Shown here: in pieces, positions 24,787 to 33,519 of the stretch
How positions within the stretch are numbered: the first letter of the stretch is position 1
Layout of the letters: each line of letters begins with the position of its first letter
Origin: Streptomyces sp. 150FB
GTDB lineage: Bacteria; Actinomycetota; Actinomycetes; Streptomycetales; Streptomycetaceae
NCBI RefSeq assembly: GCF_000818195.1
Contig: NZ_JTHL01000001.1
Span: forward strand, 9,007,040-9,070,925
Direction: 5' to 3'
DNA length: 63,886 nt
Position numbers and translations under genes: made by a program
The notes under the pieces: model-generated
Told to the model about the DNA's origin: nothing
The model's input: only the letters and a program-made list of their open reading frames with translations
The model's database searches: none

Positions 24787-25866
24787 ATGCACGCGCACAC
24801 CACGCGCCGTAGGACCGCTGTCACCGCACTCGTCCGTACCGCTGTGCTGGCCCTGCTGGTGGTCATGGCCACCGCCGGCCTGGGCGCCGGCCCCGCGCTG
24901 GCGGACGACGGTGACGTCACCTGGACGGTCAGGACGGCCGCGAACGGCTACGGCGCCGATCGGTCCAGCTTCAGCTACGGCGTCAACCCCGGCGGACGGG
25001 TCAAGGACACCATGACGGTCGCCAACCGCGGCACGGCGCCCCTCACACTCGCCGTCTACGCGGCTGACGGCTTCACCACCGACACGGGCCAGCTCGACCT
25101 GCTCACCAAGGCCAAGAAGTCCGTCGGAATCGGCGCCTGGGTCCACACGGACAACGCCAACGTGACGATCAAGCCCGGGAAGTCCGCCGACGTACCCTTC
25201 ACGATCACCGTCCCGGCCAACGCCACACCCGGCGACCATGTGGGCGGCATCCTCACCTCGTTGAAGCAGTCCGACGAGGCCGAGGGCGTCAACGTGGACC
25301 GGCGCCTCGGTATCAGGATCAAGCTGCGGGTCAGCGGCGCACTCAGGCCGGCCCTCGCGATCGAGAACCTGCACGCGGACTACGCGGGCACGTACAACCC
25401 GTTCGGCAAGGGCGACGCCACCGTCACCTATACGGTCCACAACACCGGCAACGCCATCCTGTCGGCCAAGCAGGCGGTGTCGGTGTCCGGCCCGTTCGGA
25501 TGGCTGCGGGCCGAAGCGGGTGACATCGCGCCGCCGCCGGAGCTGCTCCCCGGGGAGACCTGGAAGGTGACGGTGCCCGTACACGGGGTGGCTCCCGGCA
25601 TCAGCCTGGCAGCGACAGCGACCCTCACCCCACTGCTCGCCGACGCGTCCGGCTCGACCACCTCACTCAAACCGGTCGAGGCCACCGCCCATGGCTGGGC
25701 CGTGCCATGGACGCTGTTGCTGCTGGCAGTTGTGCTGATCGCGATCGTGGTCGGGTCGCTCGTCCTCGCGCGCCGGAGCCGCGCACGGCGCACGCTGCGC
25801 GAGGACGCCCGCGTACGGGAGGCCGTCGAGCAGACGCTCCGCGAACAGCAGACCCAGAAGAGCTGA
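24787..25866 (+). CDS. DUF916 / WxL-interacting peptidoglycan-binding protein
   Basis: A 359-residue surface protein. Signal peptide to about residue 40, two immunoglobulin-like domains of the WxL-protein peptidoglycan/host-binding type (WTVRTAANGYGADRSSFSY, VKDTMTVANRGTAPLTLAVY; then ALAIENLHADYAGTYNPFGKG), one membrane helix at ~302-323 and a basic cytoplasmic tail. In Firmicutes such proteins assemble WxL proteins on the wall. Here it probably pairs with the upstream metallophosphoesterase. Confidence 0.85.
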   Translation: MHAHTTRRRTAVTALVRTAVLALLVVMATAGLGAGPALADDGDVTWTVRTAANGYGADRSSFSYGVNPGGRVKDTMTVANRGTAPLTLAVYAADGFTTDTGQLDLLTKAKKSVGIGAWVHTDNANVTIKPGKSADVPFTITVPANATPGDHVGGILTSLKQSDEAEGVNVDRRLGIRIKLRVSGALRPALAIENLHADYAGTYNPFGKGDATVTYTVHNTGNAILSAKQAVSVSGPFGWLRAEAGDIAPPPELLPGETWKVTVPVHGVAPGISLAATATLTPLLADASGSTTSLKPVEATAHGWAVPWTLLLLAVVLIAIVVGSLVLARRSRARRTLREDARVREAVEQTLREQQTQKS

Positions 25867-25883
25867 CGGCCCGCGCGGGGCCG
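25867..25883. terminator. Hairpin between convergent genes
   Basis: CGGCCC and GGGCCG pair around a 5-base GCGCG loop, immediately after the DUF916 stop and before the convergent VOC gene. Confidence 0.55.
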
Positions 25884-25905
25884 GTCGGCCCGCTGTCGCG
25901 CGCGG

Positions 25906-26337
25906 TTACGCCGCGAAGACCTGGGCGTCGTCGGCGAACGCTTTGAACTCCAGGGCGTTGCCCGCCGGGTCGAGCAGGAACATCGTCCACTGCTCGCCCT
26001 TCTCGCCGGCGAAGCGCAGGTACGGTTCGATGACGAACTCCGTTTCGGCGGCCCGCAGTCGGTCCGCCAGCTCCTGGAACTCCGGGACCGTCAGCAGGAG
26101 TCCGAAGTGCGGTACGGGCACGTCGTGGCCGTCCACCACGTTGTGCGCGCGTTCCCCGGCGCGCGGTGCCAGGTGGGTCACGAACTGGTGTCCGTGCAGG
26201 TTCCAGTCGACCCACGTGTCCGCGCTCCGCCCCTGCGGCAGGCCGAGGACCTCGCCGTAGAAGCGGCGCGCCGCGGCCAGGTCGTCGACCGGTACGGCCA
26301 GGTGGAAGCGCGGGACGGTGGGGTCCGGTGCGGTCAT
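25906..26337 (-). CDS. VOC/glyoxalase-family protein
   Basis: A 143-residue protein with two beta-alpha-beta-beta-beta units. Metal-ligand positions are seen as [13 protein letters not shown] and [10 protein letters not shown] 26337 (MTAPDP) is used because the upstream frame lacks coding character. Family members are glyoxalases, dioxygenases or resistance proteins; no specific role can be read. It is downstream of the flavin monooxygenase gene but separated by 120 bases. Confidence 0.82.
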   Translation of the reverse strand: MTAPDPTVPRFHLAVPVDDLAAARRFYGEVLGLPQGRSADTWVDWNLHGHQFVTHLAPRAGERAHNVVDGHDVPVPHFGLLLTVPEFQELADRLRAAETEFVIEPYLRFAGEKGEQWTMFLLDPAGNALEFKAFADDAQVFAA

Positions 26338-26457
26338 GGTGGCTTCGCCTCTCGTGCGCGTCGTGTACGTACCGCCGAGCACGCTACGCGCGCGGGGACC
26401 GTTGAGGCGAACCCCGCCGCCGAGCGGCTCGGCGGCGGCGCGCACCGCCGCTCTCCG

Positions 26458-27903
26458 TCAGGCCGACGTCACCGCCACTTCCGTGGCCGGCTCGGCGACT
26501 GGCTCGGCGACCGGACCAGGGCCCGCCGGGCGGCCTTCGAGGTCGCGGAACCGCTTGCCCGGGTGGTCGTCGAGCAGTCGCGCGCTGCCAGGCCCGAAGA
26601 GCCGTTCGCGCAGCGTCTCGCCCTCCTCGTACGACTCGCGGAACCGTCCCCGGCGGCGCAGTTCGGGGACGACCAGCTCGATGAAGTCCCGCGCGGTGCC
26701 CGGGGTGAGGAACTGGCGCAGGTTGATGCCGTCGATCCCGCCCTCGTCCAGCCAGTTCTCGATGGCGTCGGCGACCACACCCGGAGTTCCCGCCACATAG
26801 AACGGGCCTCGGTCGAAGCGGCCGGTCTGCCCGATGATGTCCCCCACCGTCTGCCCCGGCTTGTACCGCCTGGTGAGCCGCTGGTAGCCGGGGTCCTCGC
26901 GGGCGATGATGTCGCCGATACGTGTCTCGGGGGAGTAGCGCGTCCAGTCCAGGCCCGCTCCCGAGTGCGCGAGATAGCCGTCCACACTGCGCAGCGCGGT
27001 GAACTCCTCGACCTTGCGCGCCACGTCCTCGTCACTCTTGCCGACGATGACGGAGGCACCGGCCATGAACTTGATGTGCCGCGGGTCCCGGCCCGCGGCC
27101 TTGGCCTGCGCGCGGTATCCCTCGATGTACGTGCGGGTGTCGTCGAGCGAGCCGCCGCCGACGAACACCGCCTCCGCGTGCTTCCCGCCGAAGGCCCGGC
27201 CCGCCGTCGAGCTCCCCGCCTGGTAGATGACGGGGGTGCGCTGCGGCGACGGCTGGGAGAGGTGCGGTCCCGCCACCTTGTAGTAGCGCCCGGCGTGGTC
27301 GATGTACCTGACCTTCGCCGGATCGGTGTAGACGCGGTTGTCCACGTCCTGGATCACCGCGTCGTCGTCCCAGGAGCCCTCCCAGAGCTTGTAGAGGACT
27401 TCCAGGTACTCGTCGGCGATCTCGTAGCGGTGGTCGTGGTCGACCTCGTCGGACAGGCCGAAGTTGCGCGCGGCGTTCGGCAGGTAGGACGTCACCACGT
27501 TCCAGGCGACCCGCCCCTTGGTGAGATGGTCGAGCGTGCTCATCCTGCGGGCGAAGGCGAACGGCGGCTCGTACGTCGTGGAGAAGGTGGCGGCGAAACC
27601 GAGCCCCTTTGTCACGGCGGCCATGGCGGGGATGAGCAGCAGCGGGTCGTTGTTGGGGATCTGGACGGCCTCGGTGAGCGCTGTCGCGGGACCGCCGCGG
27701 AAGCCGTCGTACGCGCCGATGACATCGGCGAGGAAGACCGCGTCGAACGTGCCGTACTCCAGGAGCTGCGCCAACTCCAGCCAGAAATCTATGTCGTTGA
27801 AGCGGTGCCGGTTGTTGTCGGGATGCACCCACAGGCCGTGGGAGATGTGCCCGACACAGTTCATCTCGAACAGGTTGACGTGGAGTTTCTTGAGTTCTTT
27901 CAC
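26458..27903 (-). CDS. NtaA/SnaA/DszA-type flavin monooxygenase
   Basis: A 481-residue FMNH2-dependent monooxygenase of the luciferase-like superfamily; length and features (VGHISHGLWVHPDNNRHRFN, VAWNVVTSYL, VIYQAGSS) match the NtaA/DszA/SnaA group. Such enzymes oxidise sulfones, nitrilotriacetate or related compounds with flavin from a separate reductase. GTG 27903 begins one base after the stop of the transporter ATPase gene, so it belongs to that import operon, and an organosulfur substrate is likely. An SsuE-like reductase lies at 34890. Confidence 0.9.
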   Translation of the reverse strand: MKELKKLHVNLFEMNCVGHISHGLWVHPDNNRHRFNDIDFWLELAQLLEYGTFDAVFLADVIGAYDGFRGGPATALTEAVQIPNNDPLLLIPAMAAVTKGLGFAATFSTTYEPPFAFARRMSTLDHLTKGRVAWNVVTSYLPNAARNFGLSDEVDHDHRYEIADEYLEVLYKLWEGSWDDDAVIQDVDNRVYTDPAKVRYIDHAGRYYKVAGPHLSQPSPQRTPVIYQAGSSTAGRAFGGKHAEAVFVGGGSLDDTRTYIEGYRAQAKAAGRDPRHIKFMAGASVIVGKSDEDVARKVEEFTALRSVDGYLAHSGAGLDWTRYSPETRIGDIIAREDPGYQRLTRRYKPGQTVGDIIGQTGRFDRGPFYVAGTPGVVADAIENWLDEGGIDGINLRQFLTPGTARDFIELVVPELRRRGRFRESYEEGETLRERLFGPGSARLLDDHPGKRFRDLEGRPAGPGPVAEPVAEPATEVAVTSA

Positions 27904-27904
27904 A

Positions 27905-29647
27905 TCAGTCTCCGGCAGTCGTGAGCCGTGGCACGGCGCTGAGCAGGGTACGGGTGTAGGGGTGGGCCGGCCGGTCGAAGATCTCCTCGACGCCGCCCGA
28001 CTCCACGACGGCCCCGTCCTTCATCACCAGCACCCGGTCGCTGAGGTGGTGGATCACACCGAGGTCGTGGGAGATGAACAGGTAGGCGAGGCCCAGTTCG
28101 CGCTGGAGATCGGTGAGCAGGTCGAGGATGCGGGCCTGCACCGAGACGTCGAGCGCGGAGACGGGCTCGTCACAGACGACGATCTCCGGCTCGGGGGCCA
28201 GCGCCCTGGCGATCGCGACGCGCTGGCGCTGGCCGCCGGAGAGTTCGATGGGACGGCGCCGCAGCAGGCCGTGGTCGAGCTGTACGAGATCGAGCAGTTC
28301 GCGCAGCCGGTCGCGGCGCCTTGGCCCACGGGGTACGCGGGCCACGCGCAGCGCCTCGGTCAGCACCCGCTCCACGGTGTAGCGCGGGTCGAAGGAGGCG
28401 AGCGGGTCCTGATGGATCACCTGGAGGTGCCGGCGTTCGTCCCGTTGTTCCGGTACGGAGAGCGTTCCCCAGCGGCGGCCGCGCAGTGTGACGGCTCCGG
28501 ATTCCGCTGTTTCCAGGCCGAGCACGATGCGCGCCGTTGTGGTTTTGCCGGAGCCCGACTCGCCGACGATGCCGAGCGTCTCGCCCGCCGCCAGTGTGAA
28601 GGACACGTCGTCCACGGCCTTGCGTGTCACACCGTCCCGGCCCTTGTACGACCGCTTGAGGCCGGTCGCCTCGATCAGGACGGTGCCACGGTCCGGCCGT
28701 TGCCGCAGGCGGGTGCTCCGCCCGGTGCCCACGGTGGCCGGCGGCGCCGAGCTGAGCCGGGTGGCGCGGGAAGCGGCCGACGGCACAGCGGCGAGCAGCT
28801 CCCTGGTGTAGGGGTGTACGGGATTGCGCAACACCCGCTCCGTCGGGCCCTGTTCGACGATCCGGCCGGCCCGCATCACGGCGACCCGGTCGGCGATCCT
28901 GGCGATCATCGCCAGGTCATGGCTGATCACCAGCAGCGCCCGGTCCGCCGTCTTCAACTCCCGCAGCAGATCGACCACCTGCGCGGCGACGGTCGCGTCC
29001 AGCGCGGTGGTCGGCTCGTCGGCGATGATCAGTTCGGGGTCGCAGGCGATGGCGGAGGCGATGAGGGCCCGTTGCCGCAGCCCGCCGGACAGTTCGTGCG
29101 GATACTGCGTGACCCGGAACTCCGGCTCCGGCACACCGACAGAGGTGAGCAGGTCGAGGACCTTCTTCTCGCGCTGCTCCTTGGTCATGGGCGCGTGCAG
29201 CCGCAGTGGTTCGGCGATCTCCCGGCCCACCGGGCGCAGCGAGTCCAGCGAGGAAAGGGCGTCCTGCATGACGAACCCGACGCGGCTGCCGCGTATCCGG
29301 CGCCACACTGCCTCGTTGAAGCGGGACGAGTCCTCGCCGTCGAAGAGCAGCCGGTCGTGCTCAAGGACGGCACCTGCCCCGGTGAGTCCGACGAGGGTGC
29401 GCGCGGTGACGCTCTTGCCGGATCCCGACTCGCCGACCAGGGCGAGACATTCGCCCCGGTGGAGGGTGAACGACACGTCGTCGACGACCGGTTGTGCCGT
29501 ACGGGAGCCGAACCGCACGCGCAGGCCCGCGACATCGAGCAGCGGTACGGGTCCGGACCCGCCACCGCGACCCGGCCCGGGCGCCTCGGACGTACGGGAC
29601 GCCTGTTCTCGAGGCGCTGGTTCGCGCGCTGATGCCGTGGTGGTCAC
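27905..29647 (-). CDS. Fused DppD-DppF-type ABC ATPase
   Basis: A 580-residue protein with two complete ABC ATPase domains, where many systems use two proteins. Each half has Walker A (GESGSGKS near residue 60; GESGSGKT near 345), a signature (LSGGLRQRALIA; LSGGQRQRVAIA) and Walker B (IADEPTTALD; VCDEPVSALD), plus oligopeptide-type C-terminal regions (HPYTRELLAAVPS; HPYTRTLLSAVPR). GTG 29647 overlaps the permease stop. It powers the import system formed with the next three genes. Confidence 0.92.
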   Translation of the reverse strand: MTTTASAREPAPREQASRTSEAPGPGRGGGSGPVPLLDVAGLRVRFGSRTAQPVVDDVSFTLHRGECLALVGESGSGKSVTARTLVGLTGAGAVLEHDRLLFDGEDSSRFNEAVWRRIRGSRVGFVMQDALSSLDSLRPVGREIAEPLRLHAPMTKEQREKKVLDLLTSVGVPEPEFRVTQYPHELSGGLRQRALIASAIACDPELIIADEPTTALDATVAAQVVDLLRELKTADRALLVISHDLAMIARIADRVAVMRAGRIVEQGPTERVLRNPVHPYTRELLAAVPSAASRATRLSSAPPATVGTGRSTRLRQRPDRGTVLIEATGLKRSYKGRDGVTRKAVDDVSFTLAAGETLGIVGESGSGKTTTARIVLGLETAESGAVTLRGRRWGTLSVPEQRDERRHLQVIHQDPLASFDPRYTVERVLTEALRVARVPRGPRRRDRLRELLDLVQLDHGLLRRRPIELSGGQRQRVAIARALAPEPEIVVCDEPVSALDVSVQARILDLLTDLQRELGLAYLFISHDLGVIHHLSDRVLVMKDGAVVESGGVEEIFDRPAHPYTRTLLSAVPRLTTAGD

Positions 29648-30528
29648 TGGCCCGTCCTTCCTTCGCCGCGGCGCTTGATGTCGCGTCCCGTGACCGTCAC
29701 CGCGAGGACCGTCAGTGTGATCAGGCCGCCCGGCAGCGCCACCAGCGCCCAGTCGTTGGAGATGTACGGGATCGCTGAGGAGAGCATGCTTCCCCACTCA
29801 GGGGCCGGAGGTACGGCGCCGAGGCCCAGGAAGCTCAGGCTGGCGCCGACGCCGATGGCGGTCCCCGTACCGATGGTCGCCAGCACCGTCAGGGGCCTGA
29901 CGGCGTTCGGCAGGACGTGCCGCAGAACGACCGTGGACCTGCGTACCCCCAGGGCGGTGGCCGCTTCCACGTACGCCGACCTGCGCACCACATGGGTCTG
30001 GGCGCGCACCATCCGCGCGTAGTACGGGATGCTGGCGACACCGACGGCGACCAGCGCGTCCACCGTCCCGGCCCCGAGCAGGGCGATCACGACCAGCGCG
30101 AGCAGGAGTTCGGGGATGGCGAGCACGATGTCGAGAAGCCGCATCACCAGGGACTCGGTGAAGCGGGTGCCGAGACCGGCGAGCAGCCCGAGGACCGTCC
30201 CGCCGGTCACACCGATGGCGGTGGCCCCGAGCCCCATGGACAGCGAGGCCCGGGTGCCGTGGACGAGCCTGGCGAAGAGGTCACGGCCCGCCTGGTCGGT
30301 ACCGAGGATGTGCGCCGTACCGCGGAACGGCGCGAGGAACCCGGGGTCCGTACCGGTCGCCAGCGGGTCCTGCGAGGTGAGCAGTCCGGGCGCCAGCGCG
30401 GCGATCGCGAGCAGCACCAGGAAAAGGGCGGCCAGGACGGTCCCGGCGCGCGGGCGCCGGGACCGCAGCCAGGCGGCGCGGGACGCCCCGCGCGACGAGG
30501 TGGTCGCCGGGACCGTGGTGGTGGTCAC
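29644..30528 (-). CDS. DppC-type ABC permease
   Basis: A 294-residue permease with an N-terminal helix, the family loop ILGTDQAGRDLFARLVHGTRASL and the ATPase-contact EAATALGVRRSTVVLRHVLPN. The start is GTG 30528, overlapping the DppB stop (GTGA). It is the second channel subunit of the dipeptide/nickel-type importer. Confidence 0.9.
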   Translation of the reverse strand: MTTTTVPATTSSRGASRAAWLRSRRPRAGTVLAALFLVLLAIAALAPGLLTSQDPLATGTDPGFLAPFRGTAHILGTDQAGRDLFARLVHGTRASLSMGLGATAIGVTGGTVLGLLAGLGTRFTESLVMRLLDIVLAIPELLLALVVIALLGAGTVDALVAVGVASIPYYARMVRAQTHVVRRSAYVEAATALGVRRSTVVLRHVLPNAVRPLTVLATIGTGTAIGVGASLSFLGLGAVPPAPEWGSMLSSAIPYISNDWALVALPGGLITLTVLAVTVTGRDIKRRGEGRTGQ

Positions 30529-31484
30529 TGGGTCACCACCCGGGGATCGATGACGGTGTAGAGGACGTCCACCACGAGGTTGACGATCACATAGACCAGC
30601 GCGGCGAAGATGATCACACCGACCACCAGCGGGATGTCCTTGTTCGTGGTGGCGGTGAGCATCAACTGCCCCAGCCCCTGGCGGTTGAAGAGCGATTCCG
30701 TGACCACCGCCCCGCCGAGCATCCAGCCGATGACCGACCCGGACATGGTGACCAGCGGGATCAGCGCGTGCCGCAGGGCATGCCGGAAGCGGACCCCCGC
30801 GTCGCGCATTCCGCGTGCCCGGGCGGTCAGGATGAAGGGCTGCTCCAGCACGTCCTCCAGCTCCGATCTCAGTACCTGCGAGAGCACGGCGGCCACCGGC
30901 AGGGCGAGGGTGAACATCGGCAGGACGAGCGAACGGAAGCCCTCCTGCCCCGAGACGGGGAACCAGCCCAGGCCGATCGAGAAGATCAGCAGCAGGATCA
31001 GGCCGAGTACGAAGGTCGGCATCGACGCGAGCACCAACTCGCCGCCCGTCGTGGTGGGACCGACCCACCTGCGGCGCCGCTTCGCCGTCAGTACGCCCAC
31101 GGCCAGGGCGAGGACGAGCGCGATGACAACAGCGCCGACGGCCAGTTCGACGGTCTGGCCGAGCTGCGCCCCGATGGCACGGCTCACCGGCAGCCGCTGC
31201 TGGTACGACTCGCCCAGGTCGCCGTGGAGCAGCCGGCCCAGGTAGTCGGTGTACTGGTGCCACAGCGGCAGGTCGAGGCCGTAGTCCCGGCGCACCTGCT
31301 CCAGCACCGCCTGCGTGGGGTCGGCGCCCTGGCCCGACACGGTCGACAGGGCCGCGTCACCGGCCGTGCCGTGCAGGGTGAAGAAGGAAGCGGTGGCTGC
31401 TCCCCACATCACACCGACCCCGGCGAGTATCCGCCAGCCGGCCCTGCGGGCGATCGAAGCGGCCTTCATCGAAGCGGCCTTCAT
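30525..31484 (-). CDS. DppB-type ABC permease
   Basis: A 319-residue permease with the usual DppB features: RRDYGLDLPLWHQYTDYLGRLLHGDLGESY in the periplasmic loop and TARARGMRDAGVRFRHALRHALIP at the ATPase contact. ATG 31484 overlaps the binding-protein stop (ATGA). The first five codons (MKAAS) are duplicated by a 15-base tandem repeat, so a second ATG at 31469 is also possible. Confidence 0.9.
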   Translation of the reverse strand: MKAASMKAASIARRAGWRILAGVGVMWGAATASFFTLHGTAGDAALSTVSGQGADPTQAVLEQVRRDYGLDLPLWHQYTDYLGRLLHGDLGESYQQRLPVSRAIGAQLGQTVELAVGAVVIALVLALAVGVLTAKRRRRWVGPTTTGGELVLASMPTFVLGLILLLIFSIGLGWFPVSGQEGFRSLVLPMFTLALPVAAVLSQVLRSELEDVLEQPFILTARARGMRDAGVRFRHALRHALIPLVTMSGSVIGWMLGGAVVTESLFNRQGLGQLMLTATTNKDIPLVVGVIIFAALVYVIVNLVVDVLYTVIDPRVVTQ

Positions 31485-33178
31485 CGGGACAGCCAGGCGT
31501 ACGTGAGCAGGGGTGTGCCGTGGGAGGTGTTGACCACCACGTTGTGGAGCTTCTTGTTGAAGGCCCACAGGACGGTGTTCTGGTAGATGGGCAGCCCCGG
31601 CACACCGGCCACGAGCTGCTTCTGCGCCGTCGAGTACAGCGCGGTCAGCTTGGTCCTGTCGGTGGTCTCCCTGGCCTCCTGGAGGGTCTTGTCGAGGGCC
31701 GGGTCGGAGAGCCTGGCCAGGTTCTGCCCCAGGTGCTTGGAGTCGGAGATCTGGCTGGACGCGTACTTGATGTAGAGCACGTCCGGTGTGTTGGTGTGCC
31801 ACACACCGGACAGCAGGTCGTAGTCGCCCTTGTAGCGCAGGGTGGTGACCTGGGTCTGCGGCTGAAGGTCGATCTTCAGGTTGACGCCGATCTTCTTGAG
31901 CTGCGCCTGGAGCAGGTCGTAGACCGGGCTGACCGTCGTGGCGTTCGACACGGGCAGGGAGAGGGCGAGTTCCTTGCCGTTCCTGGTCCGGAAGCCGGCC
32001 GCGTTCTTCGTCTTCCAGCCGGCCTTGTCCAGCAGCGCGCCCGCGGCGGCCGGGGCGTAGCCGGGCAGCTTGGCCGACGGGTCGTAGAAGGCCGTGACCG
32101 AGTCCAGATAGCTGTCGGCGGTCGGCCGCTGGCCGAACTGCGAGGTCTGGACGATGGCCTTGGTGTCGACGCCCCTGACGAGCGCCGTGCGGACGTCTAC
32201 GTCGTTCAGCGGCGCCCTGGAGGTGTTGAAGTCCAGGGTGAAGGGCCAGCCGATGCGGTTGACGTTCTCGTAGACGAACTGGTCGTTCGCCGCGAGCGCG
32301 GCGCCGTTCTGCGGCGGTACGTACGCGGAGAGCTGATACTGCCCGCTGACCAGCGAGTTGTACCGTACGGGGTCCTGCCCGATCCAGGAGAGGTCGACGC
32401 CGGCGAGATGCGCGGGACCGGTCTGGCCCAGGGCCGGCGGCGCCCAGTCGTAGTCGTCGCGGCGCACATAGCTGGCGCCGACGTTCGGTGTGTACTTCGC
32501 GAGCTTGAACGGCCCGGAACCCACCGGGTGCGCGCACAGTTCGGCCGGCGTGTCCCGCTGGATCGCCTTGGGCGACTCCATCCCGAGCCAGCCCTGCGCC
32601 AGCACACTGAGGAAGGGGCTGTACGGCGTCTTGAGGTGGACCTCAAGGGTGTGGTCGTCGATGACCTCGCTGCTGTCGTACGGCGCGATGTACGGACCGG
32701 CCAGCGGGGACCGGGTCTTGGGGGCGAGCATGTGCTCGAAGTTCACCACCACGGCGTGCGCGTCGAAGGCGGTGCCGTCGGCGAACGTGACGCCCTTCTT
32801 GAGTGTGAACCGGTACGTCCTGCCGTCGGGCGAGATGGTCCACGACGTCGCGAGCCAGGGACTCGGCGCCCCGTTCTTGCCGAGGTACGTCAGGTTGTCG
32901 AACTGCAACTGGCCGAGTATCTGCTCGGTGTCGGCCGAGATGGCGTGCGGGTCGAGGCAGAGCGGGTCGGCCGACATGGACATCTTCAGCGTGCCGCCGT
33001 CGACCGGGGCGCCGCCGCCGTTGAGCACGGCGCCGGCCTTCGCGGTGCTCTGCGCGGCGTTCGGCCCGGAAGGGGATCCGCCGGCCGGAGCCGAAGTGCT
33101 GCAGCCGGCGAGCAGGGCGGCAGCGGCGATCAGAGTGGCAGCTCTCTTCGCCAGTTTTCTGAACTGGTGTGTGGGCAC
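31481..33178 (-). CDS. Family 5 substrate-binding lipoprotein
   Basis: A 565-residue extracellular solute-binding protein. The lipobox LLAGC puts the lipidated Cys at residue 26. The body has the Dpp/Opp/NikA layout, including GGTLKMSMSADPLCLDPHAIS and the helix TYRFTLKKGVTFADGTAFDA. The coupling to an NtaA-type monooxygenase suggests an organosulfur or similar small ligand rather than a peptide; this is inferred. First structural gene of the operon. Confidence 0.9.
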   Translation of the reverse strand: MPTHQFRKLAKRAATLIAAAALLAGCSTSAPAGGSPSGPNAAQSTAKAGAVLNGGGAPVDGGTLKMSMSADPLCLDPHAISADTEQILGQLQFDNLTYLGKNGAPSPWLATSWTISPDGRTYRFTLKKGVTFADGTAFDAHAVVVNFEHMLAPKTRSPLAGPYIAPYDSSEVIDDHTLEVHLKTPYSPFLSVLAQGWLGMESPKAIQRDTPAELCAHPVGSGPFKLAKYTPNVGASYVRRDDYDWAPPALGQTGPAHLAGVDLSWIGQDPVRYNSLVSGQYQLSAYVPPQNGAALAANDQFVYENVNRIGWPFTLDFNTSRAPLNDVDVRTALVRGVDTKAIVQTSQFGQRPTADSYLDSVTAFYDPSAKLPGYAPAAAGALLDKAGWKTKNAAGFRTRNGKELALSLPVSNATTVSPVYDLLQAQLKKIGVNLKIDLQPQTQVTTLRYKGDYDLLSGVWHTNTPDVLYIKYASSQISDSKHLGQNLARLSDPALDKTLQEARETTDRTKLTALYSTAQKQLVAGVPGLPIYQNTVLWAFNKKLHNVVVNTSHGTPLLTYAWLSR

Positions 33179-33385
33179 AGGTTCTCCTCAGACCGAACAG
33201 CTCGAAGGCCGGGTCGTCAAAAGGGCCGGATCGTTAAAAGGCTGGGACGCGGGACCGGGAACACAGGGGGAACCGGCACGCGAAGGGCCCGATCGGCGCG
33301 CAGCGGGGCACCGCCGGTACGAGGACGAAGGGCTGGAGCTGTCCGGTGACCCGGAATCTTGGCGCGATACGTCCGGTCGACGACG

Positions 33386-33457
33386 CTAGACGGCGGTGTG
33401 CGGTGGCCGGAAGTGGCACGGTCGAGCCGCCACGAGGTCGCAATGTCGCGGCAACAT
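33386..33457 (-). CDS. Candidate Cys leader peptide of the importer operon
   Basis: ATG at 33457 opens a 23-codon frame beginning MLPRHCDLVAARPC. The RHxDLV core matches the leader peptide at 34608 and it has two Cys codons (residues 6 and 14). It lies 208 bases upstream of the binding-protein gene in the same direction, where an attenuation leader would be expected. No Shine-Dalgarno is seen, so it would have to be leaderless. Weaker than the other two leaders. Confidence 0.4.
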   Translation of the reverse strand: MLPRHCDLVAARPCHFRPPHTAV

Positions 33458-33473
33458 AATGTCGCGGCGACAC
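33442..33473. repeat. Tandem 16-bp repeats forming two palindromes
   Basis: AATGTCGCGGCAACAT is followed at once by AATGTCGCGGCGACAC. Each copy contains a palindrome TGTYGCnGCRACA (perfect in the second, one mismatch in the first). Located upstream of the importer operon, they look like two adjacent operator sites for a dimeric regulator. Confidence 0.55.
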
Positions 33474-33479
33474 ACACAA

Positions 33480-33505
33480 GGCCGCCGCCGCTCATGGCGG
33501 CGGCC
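33480..33505 (-). terminator. GC-rich hairpin after the LysR gene
   Basis: GGCCGCCGCC and GGCGGCGGCC form a perfect 10-base stem with a 6-base GCTCAT loop, 14 bases beyond the LysR stop codon. It separates the LysR gene from the importer operon that runs in the same direction. Confidence 0.75.
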
Positions 33506-33519
33506 TCAGGGGCGCCGTG

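Noticed and set aside
22636..25584. A 982-codon minus-strand open frame opposite the metallophosphoesterase and DUF916 genes
   Set aside because: It is the antisense shadow of two well-supported genes; the translation is Val/Gly/Arg-rich low complexity with no domain, as expected in GC-rich DNA.
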